The notes under the pieces: model-generated | Database searches by the model: none | Told to the model about the DNA's origin: nothing | What the model saw: only the letters and a program-made list of their open reading frames with translations | Program-made: the position numbers and the translations under genes | Shown here: positions 23,338-35,100 of the stretch, one piece after another | Layout of the letters: each line of letters opens with the position of its first letter | Position numbering within the stretch: position 1 is the stretch's first letter | DNA from: Mimachlamys varia | Taxonomy: Eukaryota > Mollusca > Bivalvia > Pectinida > Pectinidae | Assembly: GCA_947623455.1 (NCBI GenBank) | Contig: OX392545.1 | Location: 21,178,001-21,242,000, forward strand | Length of the DNA: 64,000 nt | Direction: 5' to 3'

Positions 23338-25269
23338 AAGGGCAGCAGACAATTTTTTTACTCGCCTCATACAATAACATAAAATTAAAGTACATTCGGA
23401 CACTTCTCTGCCTGAAACTGAATGGCGACTTACTGCATCCTCCTGTCATGGATCTGCAGATTTATATTATCTTGATAGATGATATTGTTGTTATGGAGCT
23501 TAAACCTAACTCAACTAATATGGAAACAGGAGGCAATGCCATGGCAGCCGGGAAGTCTCGTCACCTGCGATAACGAACGAGAGTATATGTTACCTCTAAT
23601 ATATATGATTAGAAGGACAACCCTAGTAATACGATTGCATTTAATGCAGCATTGAATGTTTTCGCATATGTCGTACAAGCCCTATAACACACATCGCCAT
23701 TGATGACTAACCTAATAAAGAACAATAATTGCACGTTTGTCAGCAATAGCAATATGTGTTATAGGACTGTAATGACATACATTTTGCTAAAACGTTCTTG
23801 TAACTAACAAAATTTGCCTTCACTATGCATTACATTTGAAGGATGGAGACCGATTTAGATATGTTTGCATACGTGGAGAGATGATCTATTGCTAATGGGA
23901 CAGTTAGGTTAAAATATGTGTTTTATTCTGATGCAGCATTCGAACATACTATTCAGATTTTATCAATTATTTATTTTAATATCCTTGTTAAATTATGAAC
24001 CGACGTACGGAAGCAAAGGTCTGATGCAAATAAGCTTCAGGGTTTTAGTTTGCAGATATATATGCTTCATCTTATCCCGACTTGAGCTGTGTGCTATAGC
24101 TACATCAAAAAAAAATGTGATTCATTGACTAAGGGAACATATGTCGCCGACACAGGGAGAAAGGGACAATTAGTTCCTTAATGATATAAATCTAGCTGTT
24201 GAAAAGTCGTAAAACTCCAAACAAACCAAAGAAACAAAACAGTAACAGTTCCATTGGAAAATGGAACAAATCGTTGCTTTTTACTTAAAGATTGATCGAA
24301 TTCAAATATTTAAAAAATGAGGAACATTATTTTATATTACAGATAAATGAATGATCGTTTGTAGGAACACCGACGGATTTCTTATATGTTTAGCTGGTTT
24401 TATGTTGCATGTCAAGGAAATTGATTATTCTGCATGTATGAAACAGTTATACAAAGTAATCCAAAACCTTGGTAAATACTTAATTCTGTCGATGACTCCT
24501 GTGTATAACAATCACTAGGAATTGCCATTATCTGTTACACGGGCGTCCCGGCGATATGCTTGGTATTTGTCGTTTTTTTGTGTTTCAAATTAATTTTATT
24601 TAATTTGGAGACATGGCTGAAAGTTCGTTCACATTTTGATAAAATATGCCTTGTTGCGTCAGGAAAGCCAAGCAGCCTGCTGCGTTTTTCAGTCGCATAG
24701 ATAGTTTGTCTTAATTGCAATTTCGTGTACAGCATCACTCCCGGTTTGATATCGAGGAAATCCGTCCATTCAAAAGTGATCTTGCGCTGAAAATGGCCAT
24801 GATATATTTCAGCGATGTCATGATATAGCTCAATTTACAATGAAAACTAATGCTGATACGAATTATGTAATGGATCTAAATTAGTGTACGCATATCCAAG
24901 CATTTAAACGAATTTGTCGACTTCGAACTGTGTGACATAACGGCGGTGATTAATTATCGCTTTAAATGACCATCCTCAGTAATATCACGTGCATTTCCAA
25001 AGGAGATTATTTTCGTATTTATCAGAAAAGAGAGCTTTCTTTTTATTTTGGATAAGACATATCAATATTCTGCAGATTTTCCATGTTTTCCCATAAAATC
25101 GTTAACGAGTCCTAGAGGGCTCTCAAATCCAGCGTATTTCATTTTTGGCAATCAACATCTACACGTTTTTATTACCCATGTAGAATCACGTGTGTGTCTT
25201 ACATTTCTCGTCCAAATACCATCCTTCTTGTTCAAAGCATTCGTTAATGTTACCAATGTGTACAATATG
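23338..25269. other. No recognisable gene
   Basis: A minus-strand frame at 24,535-24,738 and others are short and unrecognised. Confidence 0.35.
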
Positions 25270-25342
25270 ATTAAAATCATATCTTGATCTACGCGCCGCG
25301 CGTTCCGTAAACTTCTCTCTGCTGCGTTAAGACGGAGTGAGA
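25270..25342 (+). repeat. dispersed repeat fragment shared with 11.73 kb
   Basis: 'attaaaatcatatcttgatc' then 'tacgcgccgcgcgttccg' and 'ctctgctgcgttaagac' match the 11.73-kb copy. Confidence 0.65.
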
Positions 25343-25527
25343 ACAAGGATCTGTATTTTAATCAGATTGCAATGTGTTAAATTAACAACAAAATGCTTAC
25401 TCAAATTCAAGCGACTACAAACAGGTTACACAAGTTTGAATCCATATACAACGCGCTTCAATTTTTTATCCTATGATATGATTTGTTTATCAATTTTTTA
25501 CGTTCGTGTATCCAATCAATTTGAATA

Positions 25528-27068
25528 CCACAGTTTATGTTAACCTTATGTTACACAGTTTGTGTTAACCTTATGTTACACAGTTTATGTTAACCTTATG
25601 TTACATAGTTTGTGTTAACCTTATGTTACACAGTTTGTGTTAACCTTATGTTACACAGTGTGTGTTAACCTTATGTTACATAGTTTGTGTTAACCTTTTG
25701 TTACATAGTTTGTGTTAACCTTTTGTTACATAGTTTGTGTTAACCTTATGTTACAAAGTTTGTGTTAACCTTATGTTAAACAGTTTATGTTAACCTTATG
25801 TTACACAGTTTGTGTTAACCTTATGTTACACAGTTTATGCTATCATTAGGTTACACAGTTTATATTAACCTCATGTTACACTACACAGTTAGTGTTAACC
25901 TTATGTTACACAGTTTATGTTAACCTTATGTTACACAGTTTGTGTTAACCTTATGTTACACAGTTTGTGTTAACCTTATGTTACACAGTTTATGTTAACC
26001 TTATGTTACATAGTTTATGTTAACCTTATGTTACACAGTTTGTGTTAACCTTATGTTACACAGTTTGTGTTAACCTTATGTTACACAGTTTATGTTAACC
26101 TTATGTTACACTACACAGTTTGTGTTAACCTTATGTTACACAGTTTATGTTAACCTTATGTTACACAGTTTGTGTTAACCGTATGTTACACAGTTTATGT
26201 TAACCTTATGTTACACAGTTTGTGTTAACCTTATGTTACACTACACAATTTGTGTTAACCTTATGTTACACAGTTTGTGTTAACCTTATGTTACACAGTT
26301 TGTGTTAACCTTATGTTACACAGTTTGTGTTAACCTTATGTTACACAGTTTGTGTTAACCTTATGTTACATAGTTTGTGTCAACCTTATGTTACGCAGTT
26401 TGTGTTAACCTTATGTTACGCAGTTTGTGTTAACCTTATGTTACATAGTTTGTGTTAACCTTATGTTAAACAGTTTGTGTTAACCTTATGTTAAACAGTT
26501 TGTGTTAACCTTATGTTACGCAGTTTGTGTTAACCTTATGTTACACAGTTTGTGTTAACCTTATGTTACATAGTTTGTGTTAACCTTATGTTACACAGTT
26601 TATGTTAACCTTATGTTACACAGTTTGTGTTAACCTAAGGTTACACAGTTTGTGTTAACCTTATGTTACATAGTTTGTGTTAACCTTATGTTACACAGTT
26701 TATGTTAACCTTATGTTACACAGTTTGTGTTAACCTAAGGTTACACAGTTTGTGTTAACCTTATGTTACACAGTTTGTGTTAACCTTATGTTACACAGTT
26801 TGTGTTAACCTTATGTTACACAGTTTGTGTTAACCTTATGTTACACAGTTTGTGTTAACCTTATGTTACACAGTTTGTGTTAACCTTATGTTACACAATT
26901 TATGTTAACCTTATGTTACACAGTTTGTGTTAACCTTATGTTAAACAGTTTGTGTTAACCTTATGTTACACAATTTATGTTAACCTTATGTTACACAATT
27001 TGTGTTAACCTTATGTTACACAGTTTGTGTTAACCTTTTGTTACACAGTTTATGTTAACCTTATGTTA
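25528..27068 (+). repeat. 25-bp satellite array, about 61 units
   Basis: The unit is 'cagtttgtgttaaccttatg' plus 'ttaca', repeated almost without interruption for 1.54 kb. The common variant position is tTGTg/tATGt. A few units carry a 5-bp insertion giving 'cactacacag', and a few have 'taaggtt'. Every unit contains the palindrome GTTAAC. High unit similarity suggests active homogenisation. The array starts inside AT-rich single-copy DNA and ends abruptly at 27,068. Confidence 0.97.
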
Positions 27069-27345
27069 TTGTACATAAGGAATCCAAAATACACTTTTGT
27101 ACGAATCTTTCACAAAAATAGTTATGAACTAAATGAAGTCGATGAATTAGATCATATCAGGATAAAGGAAATATTGATATATAAACCAAGGTAAAATGTA
27201 CATGGAATGATATACTGTGCCATGCCAGTTAAAAATCAACGTAATGTCATACCCTCAAAGTAAAAACAGGGGTAGTTACATCAAATAACAGAAACATTTT
27301 ACTCATATGTTGTGTAATAAACAATGCCTGGTACAACAAGATTGG
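27069..27345. other. unique sequence between arrays and repeats
   Basis: Nothing supported here. Confidence 0.4.
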
Positions 27346-27600
27346 TTTGGGTTGTTAATTTATACGCCCTATTAACAGCCAGGGTCATTTAAAGGACGGC
27401 CTATCAAAAGCCAGGGTCATTTAAGGACGTCCTATTAAAAGCCAGGGTCATTTAAGGACGGCCTCCAGGTGTATGATATGTGGATGCGTGTTTTGGTTTG
27501 AAAGCGTGTGTATTTGAGAGGCTGCGATATGGTGGTATAAGCCTCCTTGCCTAAGTCCGGATCTTTTGACGATTTAAAGTGCTACCACATTGAAGTACAC
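27346..27600 (+). mobile_element. dispersed element 'cctattaacagccagggtca'
   Basis: Begins 'cgccctattaacagccaggg' and has a local triplication of 'aaaagccagggtcatttaag' units (27,365-27,465). It continues with the 'gtgtatgatatgtggatgcg' and 'gagaggctgcgatatgg' segments and ends near 'agtccggatcttttgac'. The same sequence appears at 33.29 and 33.74 kb. I associate it with bivalve genomes, an inference from memory. Confidence 0.65.
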
Positions 27601-28330
27601 TGCCGAAGGCCTCCAACAGAACTCTTCACCCTGTAACGTTATACTGACAACGGGTAAACCAGTCGTTCCACTTCCATCATGCTGAACGTCAAGCAGGGAG
27701 TGGTATCTACCATTGTCAGAGACAATAAGATTAGGAGAAATTTTATTGATTTTTAATTGTGCAAGTACAATGATTAGCATTGTACATCTACTATTAGTAT
27801 TGACTTTCATATGGTGCGCTTGCTAAGCGACACAGTTTGTACGGGATAATTAGTATGTCTTTTTAAGTTAGCTCGCTGTCATTGAACATGGTACTTTATT
27901 GTGTTATATTTGTCAAGAGGTTAATGTTTTCCGGGACATACATTCCGGTATAAAGGTTCCTGTTTTTTGGCTTATTTATGAGATTATCTTCCCGTGTAGT
28001 CATTGCGTAATTATCTTTGGGTAAGTCATTACTTGCTTTTATTTAGAATCGATTCAGACCTACAATTAAGGCAAAATAATGAAATATTCTGCCTCAAAAT
28101 CGTGTTTCTCGGAGACATGTTTATATAAAAGCAACCGATTGATCTAGTTATAAAGACATCTCACTGAGGCTAATCGGTTCTCTTCCAAATTGAAATACAG
28201 CGTAATTTACGTGAGAGGCTGCGATAGTGTCAGCCGAGTAGTTAGTGTGCTGGTTTGTTATTATTAAGATGACGTCAAACAATGTCTACAGTTAACACGT
28301 ATTGTTTTAGTATTAGTCCAAGAGTGTAAT
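27601..28330. other. No recognisable gene
   Basis: A 78-codon minus-strand frame overlaps the preceding repeat. It has no domain evidence. Confidence 0.35.
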
Positions 28331-28332
28331 AA

Positions 28333-28494
28333 GGGATGCCGTAACACACAAACATGTCGCACCTTTTAAATTTAGTGATATATACAGTATGCCGAAAAAA
28401 ATATTTAAACTGCATCATACAGCTATTTCGTCCTCCTAGGACTCTTAAGTGATGCTAGGGGCTAAAAGGTAGGATTCGAATTTTTTAAATAATG
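28333..28494 (-). mobile_element. R2 hammerhead-bearing short element, copy 3
   Basis: Reverse-orientation copy with the R2 body ('caccttttaaatttagtgat' on the + strand) and the 'aggggctaaaaggtaggatt' left flank. Confidence 0.78.
28412..28455 (-). ncRNA. hammerhead ribozyme, type I, core base changed
   Basis: Read on the minus strand, stem I is GCATCA/TGATGC and stem II is GTCCTAGGAGGAC. The first box is CTTAAGA, where the usually invariant G5 is T. Stem III starts with T rather than C, giving a wobble pair. The GTA triplet is kept. The G5 change predicts loss of activity. Confidence 0.7.
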
Positions 28495-29291
28495 TACATC
28501 ACGTCGCCTGGAACGACCTGTTGTCAGTATAACGTGACAGTATGACTCATTCAGCATCGTTGTTCGGTAGCACTCTAAGTCGGCACAAGATCCGCGCTAT
28601 AAAGCGGAGTAGGATTACAGTCCAGCCTACAGGTATACACTACAAATAGAGACAAGTCTTTCAATCACCAATAAAGTTGCCGACGTGATTTGTTTTCTTA
28701 AATATTGTGATTTTTTTATTGACTGTAAGACAAGTAAAACCTGTTGAACTGTGAGTTTAGTGATATATTCGGATATAAAACAAATCTTGGCTGGGTCTGT
28801 TCCCCCACGGCTTACGACACGTGCTAACAAGCACAGGAAAAACACAATAAGCAAACAGTCTACAGGCTTGGCTTGAGTTCATAAATAGTACAGCTACAGA
28901 CACGGCTTTAAAGAAACAGACATTTTATTTTAATTTCATTTCTCCTGCCCCGGGAAAGGTTTAAATGTGACGGACTATAAATAATTATTTCCTCCGTGTC
29001 TTCTCGAAAGCTGCCAATTGTTTGCAGAAACGCGATGCATTTTTTTAAACATTTAATTTGACAATATATATTTACGAACTAATCACAACATTTTCAAAAA
29101 TGAAGTTAAAATAGGTTTAGTTGATAGTTTGCATTGCTTTGTAGAATAAACAAATAAAATCTGATCTTTAATGATGGATGCCTATATATGCCTACCTTAG
29201 AACGGTAGTATATTAACAGAATCAGTATAACTGATCGATAGGTTAGGTGTTGGGTGTAAACACGGACACACTATATAGATAAGGAGATACG
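28495..29291. other. No recognisable gene
   Basis: A 75-codon minus-strand frame at 28,627-28,854 starts with a hydrophobic stretch but has no splice or family support. Confidence 0.35.
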
Positions 29292-30095
29292 TAAACAACC
29301 CATTGCTAATTTCAGCTTTACAGAAACAACCCGTTGCTATGTAAGTTAAACAGTTACAATCCGTTGCTAATGTAAGATGTACAGAAACAACCCGTTGCTA
29401 ATGTAAGATATACAGAAACAACCCGTTGCTAATGTAAGATATACAGAAACAACTCGTTGCTAATGTAAGCTATACAGAAACAACCCGTTGCTAATGTAAG
29501 ATATACAGAAACAACCCGTTGCTAATGTAAGATATACAGAAACAACTCGTTGCTAATGTAAGCTATACAGAAACAACCCGTTGCTAATGTAAGATATATA
29601 GAAACAATCCGTTGCTAAACGAAGCTATATAGAAACAACCCGTTGCTAATGTAAGATATACAGACACAACCCGTTGCTATGTAAGTTAAACAGTTACAAT
29701 CCGTTGCTATGTAGGTTAAACAGTAACAACCCGTTGCTAATGTAAGATATACAGAAACAACCCGTTGCTAATGTAAGCTATACAGAAACAACCCGTTGCT
29801 AATGTAAGATATATAGAAACAATCCGTTGCTAAACGAAGCTATATAGAAACAACCCGTTGCTAATGTAAGATATACAGAAACAACCCGTTGCTAATTTAA
29901 GATATACAGAAACAACCCGTTGATAATGTAAGATATATAGAAACAATCCGTTGCTAATGTAAGATATACAGAAACAACCCGTTGCTAATGTAAGCTATAC
30001 AAAGAACTAGTTACTAAGGTAAGAGTTACAGAAACAAGCCGCTGCTAAAATAAGCTATACATAAATAACCCATAGCTAAGGTAAAATTAAAAAAA
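29292..30095 (+). repeat. 31-bp minisatellite, about 26 units
   Basis: The unit is 'acagaaacaacccgttgcta' followed by 'atgtaagatat'. Variants (gatat/gctat, cccg/ctcg/tccg, aatg/aacg) recur in a fixed order. The marker pair with 'gctaaacgaagctatatag' occurs near 29,613 and again near 29,830, about 217 bp or seven units apart, showing higher-order duplication. Edges decay on both sides. Confidence 0.95.
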
Positions 30096-31365
30096 CAAGT
30101 CTTCCTCTTGTTCAAATGATACACCCAGAGCTAGTAGTGGAGAGCATACACTTTGTGAATCACCAGAATTGATAGTTGTTTGTGTTTTCACCTTCAGCAG
30201 AGGAGAGAAAACATTTTATGTCCTTTTTCATTTTTTCTTCATTTTAAAGTAACACATCAGCGTAGTGGAATATGGTCAAACACCACTTAAACCAATTGGA
30301 AGGAATTGCATTAGCATATTGCTTGTCTGGCTCATGCTAATTCTTATAATGGATTATCTCTTTAACCGTTTTTTCTCGTAGCTATCCCTTGCTTCCGTGT
30401 GCGATTCCCAATCGATCTGCACGAAAAGTCATCAATGTCCTCCGTCCCTCTACTCGTCAGCAGTGGTAAAACAAACGGTTTGGTATTGATCTTTAATGAA
30501 CGACCCTGAGGAACACTAAAAACCGGCTAATTGCTGTAATTGTATATTCAGGCGCCATTTCACAATAAATCCACATGACATAATTGACACATACTGCAAC
30601 CCAGGGTGTTCTAAAGACGCCGTCGAAGATTCAATAATTTCTCTCATTTGAGGAATTATACTTTAAAACATGGACACTAATGTCTTAAATGATATAAGAG
30701 GCATGTCTGTTCAAATATAAGAACGCGTATTGGAATTACATTCTTAAATGTGTCACCTGTGTCTCTTATAGACACGAATGATCCGGGAGTCGACTGGTAT
30801 ATCGATATAATTATTATAACACTGCAACCATTAACCGGTTATAGTCTTTTATTGTAGTCAACGTAGCCATAATGTCACTCATTACATTTCTCTATATGAT
30901 GATTTGTCTGAATAAGAGAAAAATTGCCCTAGAAATGTGACACCGCTGTGTTCAAATATATAAATGTCATTCTAAATGGAAGCTACATTTCATGGTGAAT
31001 TGACTTTGGCAAAGACTTGAGATTATTCCCGAAGCAATAGTACAAATATTCTCTATACAGGATCGTCTGTATCCTATGTTTATTACCGAGGCAGAACATG
31101 TTATCAAATTTCGCTGTGATTTCTATTTCATGTCACTTTGTATAAAAAAATAACTACATAAATATGTAACATCTATAATGTTAAGAATATTTATATTATG
31201 AAGTAATGACATAATAATTCACCAAAGACGCAGTGTTTGTTAAAAAGTAGAAATTATTTTAGTATAAACGTTTTGCCATTCATTTACATTGTATATACAT
31301 TACACGATAAAAAACTAGTAAAAACTGCTTTAACATTTGAAACTGTTTTCCAGTTGTTGGAATTG
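30096..31365. other. No recognisable gene
   Basis: No supported feature in this 1.27-kb interval. Confidence 0.4.
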
Positions 31366-31905
31366 TAGGCTGTCCCTCATGCAAAGATTAGTTGTAGGTA
31401 TTGTATGGTGTAACTAATTGAGAGTTAAGATGTGTATGTATTGTATGCCGTAACTAATTGAGAGTTAAGTTGTAGGTATTATATGGCGTAACTAATTGAG
31501 AGTTTAGTTGTAGGTTTTGTATGGCGTAAATAATTAAGAGTTAAGCTGTAGGTATTGTAGGCTGTCACTCATGAAAAGGTTAGTTGTAGGAATTGTAGGC
31601 TGTCCGTCATGAAAAGGTGAGTTGTAGGAATGGTATGGCGTAATTAATTGAGAGTTTAGTTGTAGGTATTGTAGGCTGTCCCTCATGAAAAGGTTAGTTG
31701 TAGGAATTGTAGGCTGTCCCTCATGAAAAGGTTAGTTGTAGGAATTGTAGGCTGTCCCTCATGCAAAGGTTAGTTGTAGGAATAGTATGGCGTAACTAAT
31801 TGAGAGTTTAGTTGTAGGTATTGTAGGCTGTCCCTCATGAAAAGGTTAGTTATAGGAATGGTATAGCATAACGTATTGAGAGTTAAGTTGTAGGTAGTGA
31901 AGGCT
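31366..31905 (+). repeat. 38-bp array of two interspersed unit types
   Basis: Type A is 'aggtattgtatggcgtaact' followed by 'aattgagagttaagttgt'. Type B is 'aggaattgtaggctgtccct' followed by 'catgaaaaggttagttgt'. Both are 38 bp with common ends and different centres. They are interspersed in runs (roughly B A A A A B B A B B B A B A). Confidence 0.9.
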
Positions 31906-32205
31906 AGTTGTGTCAATTGTATAACAATGTTATGGAGTGTGTGATACTCGTACGCGTTACAAATGTCATAATAATTAAATAATGATACGTGTGTTTTGCA
32001 GTGACAGTTCTTTAATTACTCGATGGCGATGCTATTGTTGGTTTCAAATATGAATCAATATCACTCCAATGGGAAACCTACAAAAAGTATTCGTGAATAT
32101 AGAACCAAAACCCGTATAATGTCTACTCACATACATTAATGTTTAAGCTGTGAATTTAGTTGGTATGAAATATGAATTCAACGGTAATTCCTCTTAGAAA
32201 TTATC
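31872..32205 (+). repeat. 334-bp duplicated segment, copy A
   Basis: Its left end is the edge of the 38-bp array. The whole segment recurs at 33,405-33,738 at equal length with two substitutions noticed (at about 31,950 and 32,114). Confidence 0.92.
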
Positions 32206-32862
32206 AATGCTAATTGTTTTAAACGGCTTTGCTCAGATCCGCTCTGCAAACGAAGCTCAGTGGAATTACAGACCACATGAAGAACAGTGTTCCAACACGA
32301 ACGACTCATACACAATTTAAAAGTGATGGCCTTCGTTGTTTTTTGTTAATCTGCATGCAAACAAGCTGCCATGAATGAGAAATTTTGAAAAATTAGAAAT
32401 GAAACGATTAGGCATTTTGCGTTTTCTTACGCTATCAATTGTTCAGAGGCTAGACATTTTGGAGATCACGAGTGTAACTTAAGATACTTAAAACTAAATT
32501 GCTTTCTCTGATGTCTCCAAAAAACAGCCCAGCCTTCTGTCTCTGTTAGGAGAATTAAAACCGCTATTATTAATGCGCGATTTATTTCCCCGTCTCTGTT
32601 AACCTTGTGTGTCCCTAACTATCTGTTAGTTCCTCAAATTATTAATACAGTGTTTCATTGAGTTTTGAATTAGAAAGCTGTATTACTGATATGGATTTCA
32701 TGTTTTCCTAGCTTGGGTTAGAGACTTGTTAACGTAATTTTCCAGTGTTTTTCGACATGATAGCCATCCTCAAGTACAGTACTTTGCAAAAACAGGAAAA
32801 ACATTTGCCGATAAGATACGGTTGTTAAAAACAGATAGAGGATATATAACAGTGTCTTCAGT
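32206..32862. other. No recognisable gene
   Basis: AT-rich; nothing supported. Confidence 0.4.
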
Positions 32863-32962
32863 AATACCAAATTTATTTCACGAGTGGGGGTAATATTTTG
32901 ATATATTTCACGAGTGAAAAATATCAAAATATTAGCCAAACAAGTGAAATATGTTTGGTATT
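32863..32962. repeat. 100-bp imperfect foldback
   Basis: 'aataccaaatttatttcacg' at the left is mirrored by 'aagtgaaatatgtttggtatt' at the right. Inner arms 'taatattttgatat' and 'atatcaaaatatta' also pair, so nearly the whole segment can form one hairpin. Related 'tcactagtgaaaaatatca' sequence follows to about 33,190. Confidence 0.75.
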
Positions 32963-33285
32963 ATTGACGTTACTGTTAGATGTTCTGTTTATTACATTTT
33001 TATAGCAAATTCTACAGTTGCAGCTTTTGATTTTCCGAAATGTCGTTTGTAAGCAGAGTTCTGATTGGTCAAATCAGAAAAAGTGATATTTTTTCACTAG
33101 TGAAAAATATCATATTTCTTACTAGTGACAAATTACACTTTTATAGAATGAATATATTCGATATTTCACTGGTAAAAATGTAATAAATAACGATATGTAA
33201 GCCGTTTTATGTGACATATTAATCAAAATTATTTTATTTAGTGTTTCATTAAGGTTTGAATTAATTTGTTTTGATTTGATGGTTT

Positions 33286-33404
33286 TACGTCCTATTAACA
33301 GCTATGGTAATTTAAGGACGTCCTCCCGGTGTATGCGATGTGGATGTGTGTCTTGAGTGCGTATGTATTTGGGAGGCGGCGAAATGTTCGTTTAAGCCCT
33401 CTTG
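33286..33404 (+). repeat. 118-bp duplicated segment, copy B
   Basis: A 'gtcctattaacagctatggt' sequence, the same dispersed family as 27.35 kb. It is repeated at 33,739-33,856 with one noted difference (ccct/ccat). Confidence 0.9.
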
Positions 33405-33738
33405 CGTATTGAGAGTTAAGTTGTAGGTAGTGAAGGCTAGTTGTGTCAATTGTATAACAATGTTATGGAGTGTGTGATAATCGTACGCGTTACAAATGTC
33501 ATAATAATTAAATAATGATACGTGTGTTTTGCAGTGACAGTTCTTTAATTACTCGATGGCGATGCTATTGTTGGTTTCAAATATGAATCAATATCACTCC
33601 AATGGGAAACCTACAAAAAGTATTCGTGAATATAGAACCAAAACTCGTATAATGTCTACTCACATACATTAATGTTTAAGCTGTGAATTTAGTTGGTATG
33701 AAATATGAATTCAACGGTAATTCCTCTTAGAAATTATC
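33405..33738 (+). repeat. 334-bp duplicated segment, copy A'
   Basis: Near-identical to 31,872-32,205. It sits exactly between the two copies of the 118-bp B segment. Confidence 0.92.
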
Positions 33739-33880
33739 GTCCTATTAACAGCTATGGTAATTTAAGGACGTCCTCCCGGTGTATGCGATGTGGATGTGTG
33801 TCTTGAGTGCGTATGTATTTGGGAGGCGGCGAAATGTTCGTTTAAGCCATCTTGCGATAGTCCGGATCTTTTGCCGATTT
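33739..33880 (+). repeat. 118-bp duplicated segment, copy B', with continuation
   Basis: Repeats 33,286-33,404, then continues into 'gatagtccggatcttttgcc', the normal downstream part of the dispersed family. That indicates this copy keeps the element's original right side. Confidence 0.85.
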
Positions 33881-34170
33881 AAAATTTTGAATCAGAAAAC
33901 GTTAAGCACGTTCTCAATGACTTCTATATATTATGTTTTCCTACACTTTGTAGCTAGGTTTGAAACTTATAATAATAATCCGGTGATTATGGTTTAACAA
34001 TCGATTGACACAATGACCATTTTAAGTACAGTACTTTGCAAGAACAGGACAAACATTTGTCTATCAGATGCAGTTCTTAGTAGGCGATAGAGAGATGTAA
34101 ATCAGTTCATGTGATTTAAACTTCACAAGATGGTATTTAGTGGAGACGTAAAACATGTATTGTACCCTAC
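33881..34170. other. No recognisable gene
   Basis: No supported feature. Confidence 0.4.
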
Positions 34171-34440
34171 TACATTCACCCCTGAATTGCCATAGTGAAC
34201 TATTCCAACCTTTGATTTGGGAGAGTTCTAATGTTTAATCAGGGGTGAATTAGTTAAACCCACTGGGACAGTTCATTAGTGATGATCTCGTCATCAGTGA
34301 TGATCTCGTCATCAGGGGTCATCTTGTTATCATGGCTTAGTTTTAACTCACCCACCCCTAAAGACGCATTTGAACGCTTCCATACCAACATATGAATAGT
34401 TCATTGTGAAATTTCAGGGGCAACTGAGTAAAGGATCTAC
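34171..34440. repeat. dispersed repeat with 'cacccctgaa...caggggtga' ends
   Basis: Short inverted ends 'ttcacccctgaa' and 'ttaatcaggggtgaat' bound 34,180-34,255. A related 'acccctaaag...atttcaggggc' segment at 34,350-34,430 matches 14,985-15,055. A small 'atgatctcgtcatca' repeat lies between. Confidence 0.45.
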
Positions 34441-34620
34441 GATCAAAGATGCCTCAATTTGCTGAAGGCTGTTGACCGATATGTTGTCTCAAATTCTGGA
34501 GTCTTGGGTTAAATGGATAAAACGATACTGTAAGCCAAAATCGATATCACTTACGTGAAAGAAAACAATAGAATAGTTTTAAAGGAAACCATTGAAAATA
34601 AACAAGGCGAGAAATGGAAC

Positions 34621-34753
34621 ATGCGAAAGCAAAACAGGCACCTATCCAAGACAACTGGTTTTAGTTTTGTGTTTGTATATCTGTCATACGTGTTTGCTCC
34701 TTGTCACATTTTATATTTTAACTTGTTATCGAATGACAGTGTTGCAAATTGTG
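34621..34753 (+). CDS. tentative leader exon for the Ig-domain gene
   Basis: An ATG at 34,621 opens 44 codons with a basic start (MRKQNRHLSK), then a hydrophobic stretch (FSFVFVYLSYVFA), which could act as a signal sequence. It ends 'tgtG|gtgaaa' in phase 1, the phase the first Ig exon needs. The donor is weak, the n-region is long, and no RNA evidence exists. The real leader could lie elsewhere upstream. Confidence 0.2.
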
Positions 34754-34772
34754 GTGAAAATATAATATACAT

Positions 34773-35015
34773 GTACTGTTAGAGTGGAATTGTTTTCGGC
34801 GTGGAATTTTCCGCTTATTTCGCTTGCATTAAATATCTCCGTTAATATAATATAGCCACACGCGAACAAAGTAACACTGCTCAAACTATGCAGTGTCCCA
34901 TAGTGTTGCAGTATAAATCAGCTCGATTGACAGCGCAAACAATTACATACCGCAAACAGTTTAGAGGCTGACTAAGCGGAAAATTCAACACGCGAAAATA
35001 TCAACTTTTACAGTA
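34773..35015. mobile_element. MITE-like element with 'tactgtaaaagttgatattt' termini
   Basis: The left end 'tactgttagagtggaattgt' and 'cgtggaattttccgctta' is mirrored by the right end 'taagcggaaaattcaacacg' and 'atcaacttttacagta'. A longer, interrupted relative lies at 45,872-46,525. It is non-coding. Confidence 0.7.
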
Positions 35016-35034
35016 TATGCGGATACTTACCTAG

Positions 35035-35100
35035 GGATTGAAAGTCATTTTTTTAAACTTTCATAGCGCTATGAAAGTTTAAAAAAATGACTGTCAATCC
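35035..35100. repeat. 66-bp near-perfect palindrome
   Basis: The sequence is self-complementary around an AGCGCT centre with no spacer. The inner 48 bp (35,044-35,091) is perfect, and the outer arms match apart from one position (35,042 against 35,093). It lies about 370 bp upstream of the first Ig exon. Confidence 0.92.

Noticed and set aside
25528..27068. Telomere-like TTAACC content
   Set aside because: The 25-bp unit is not a (TTAGGG)n or similar telomeric repeat and lies internal to ordinary sequence.
29292..30095. Regularly spaced repeats resembling a CRISPR array
   Set aside because: There are no unique spacers: the entire unit repeats, and the genome is eukaryotic. The same applies to the 25-, 38-, 42- and 73-bp arrays.
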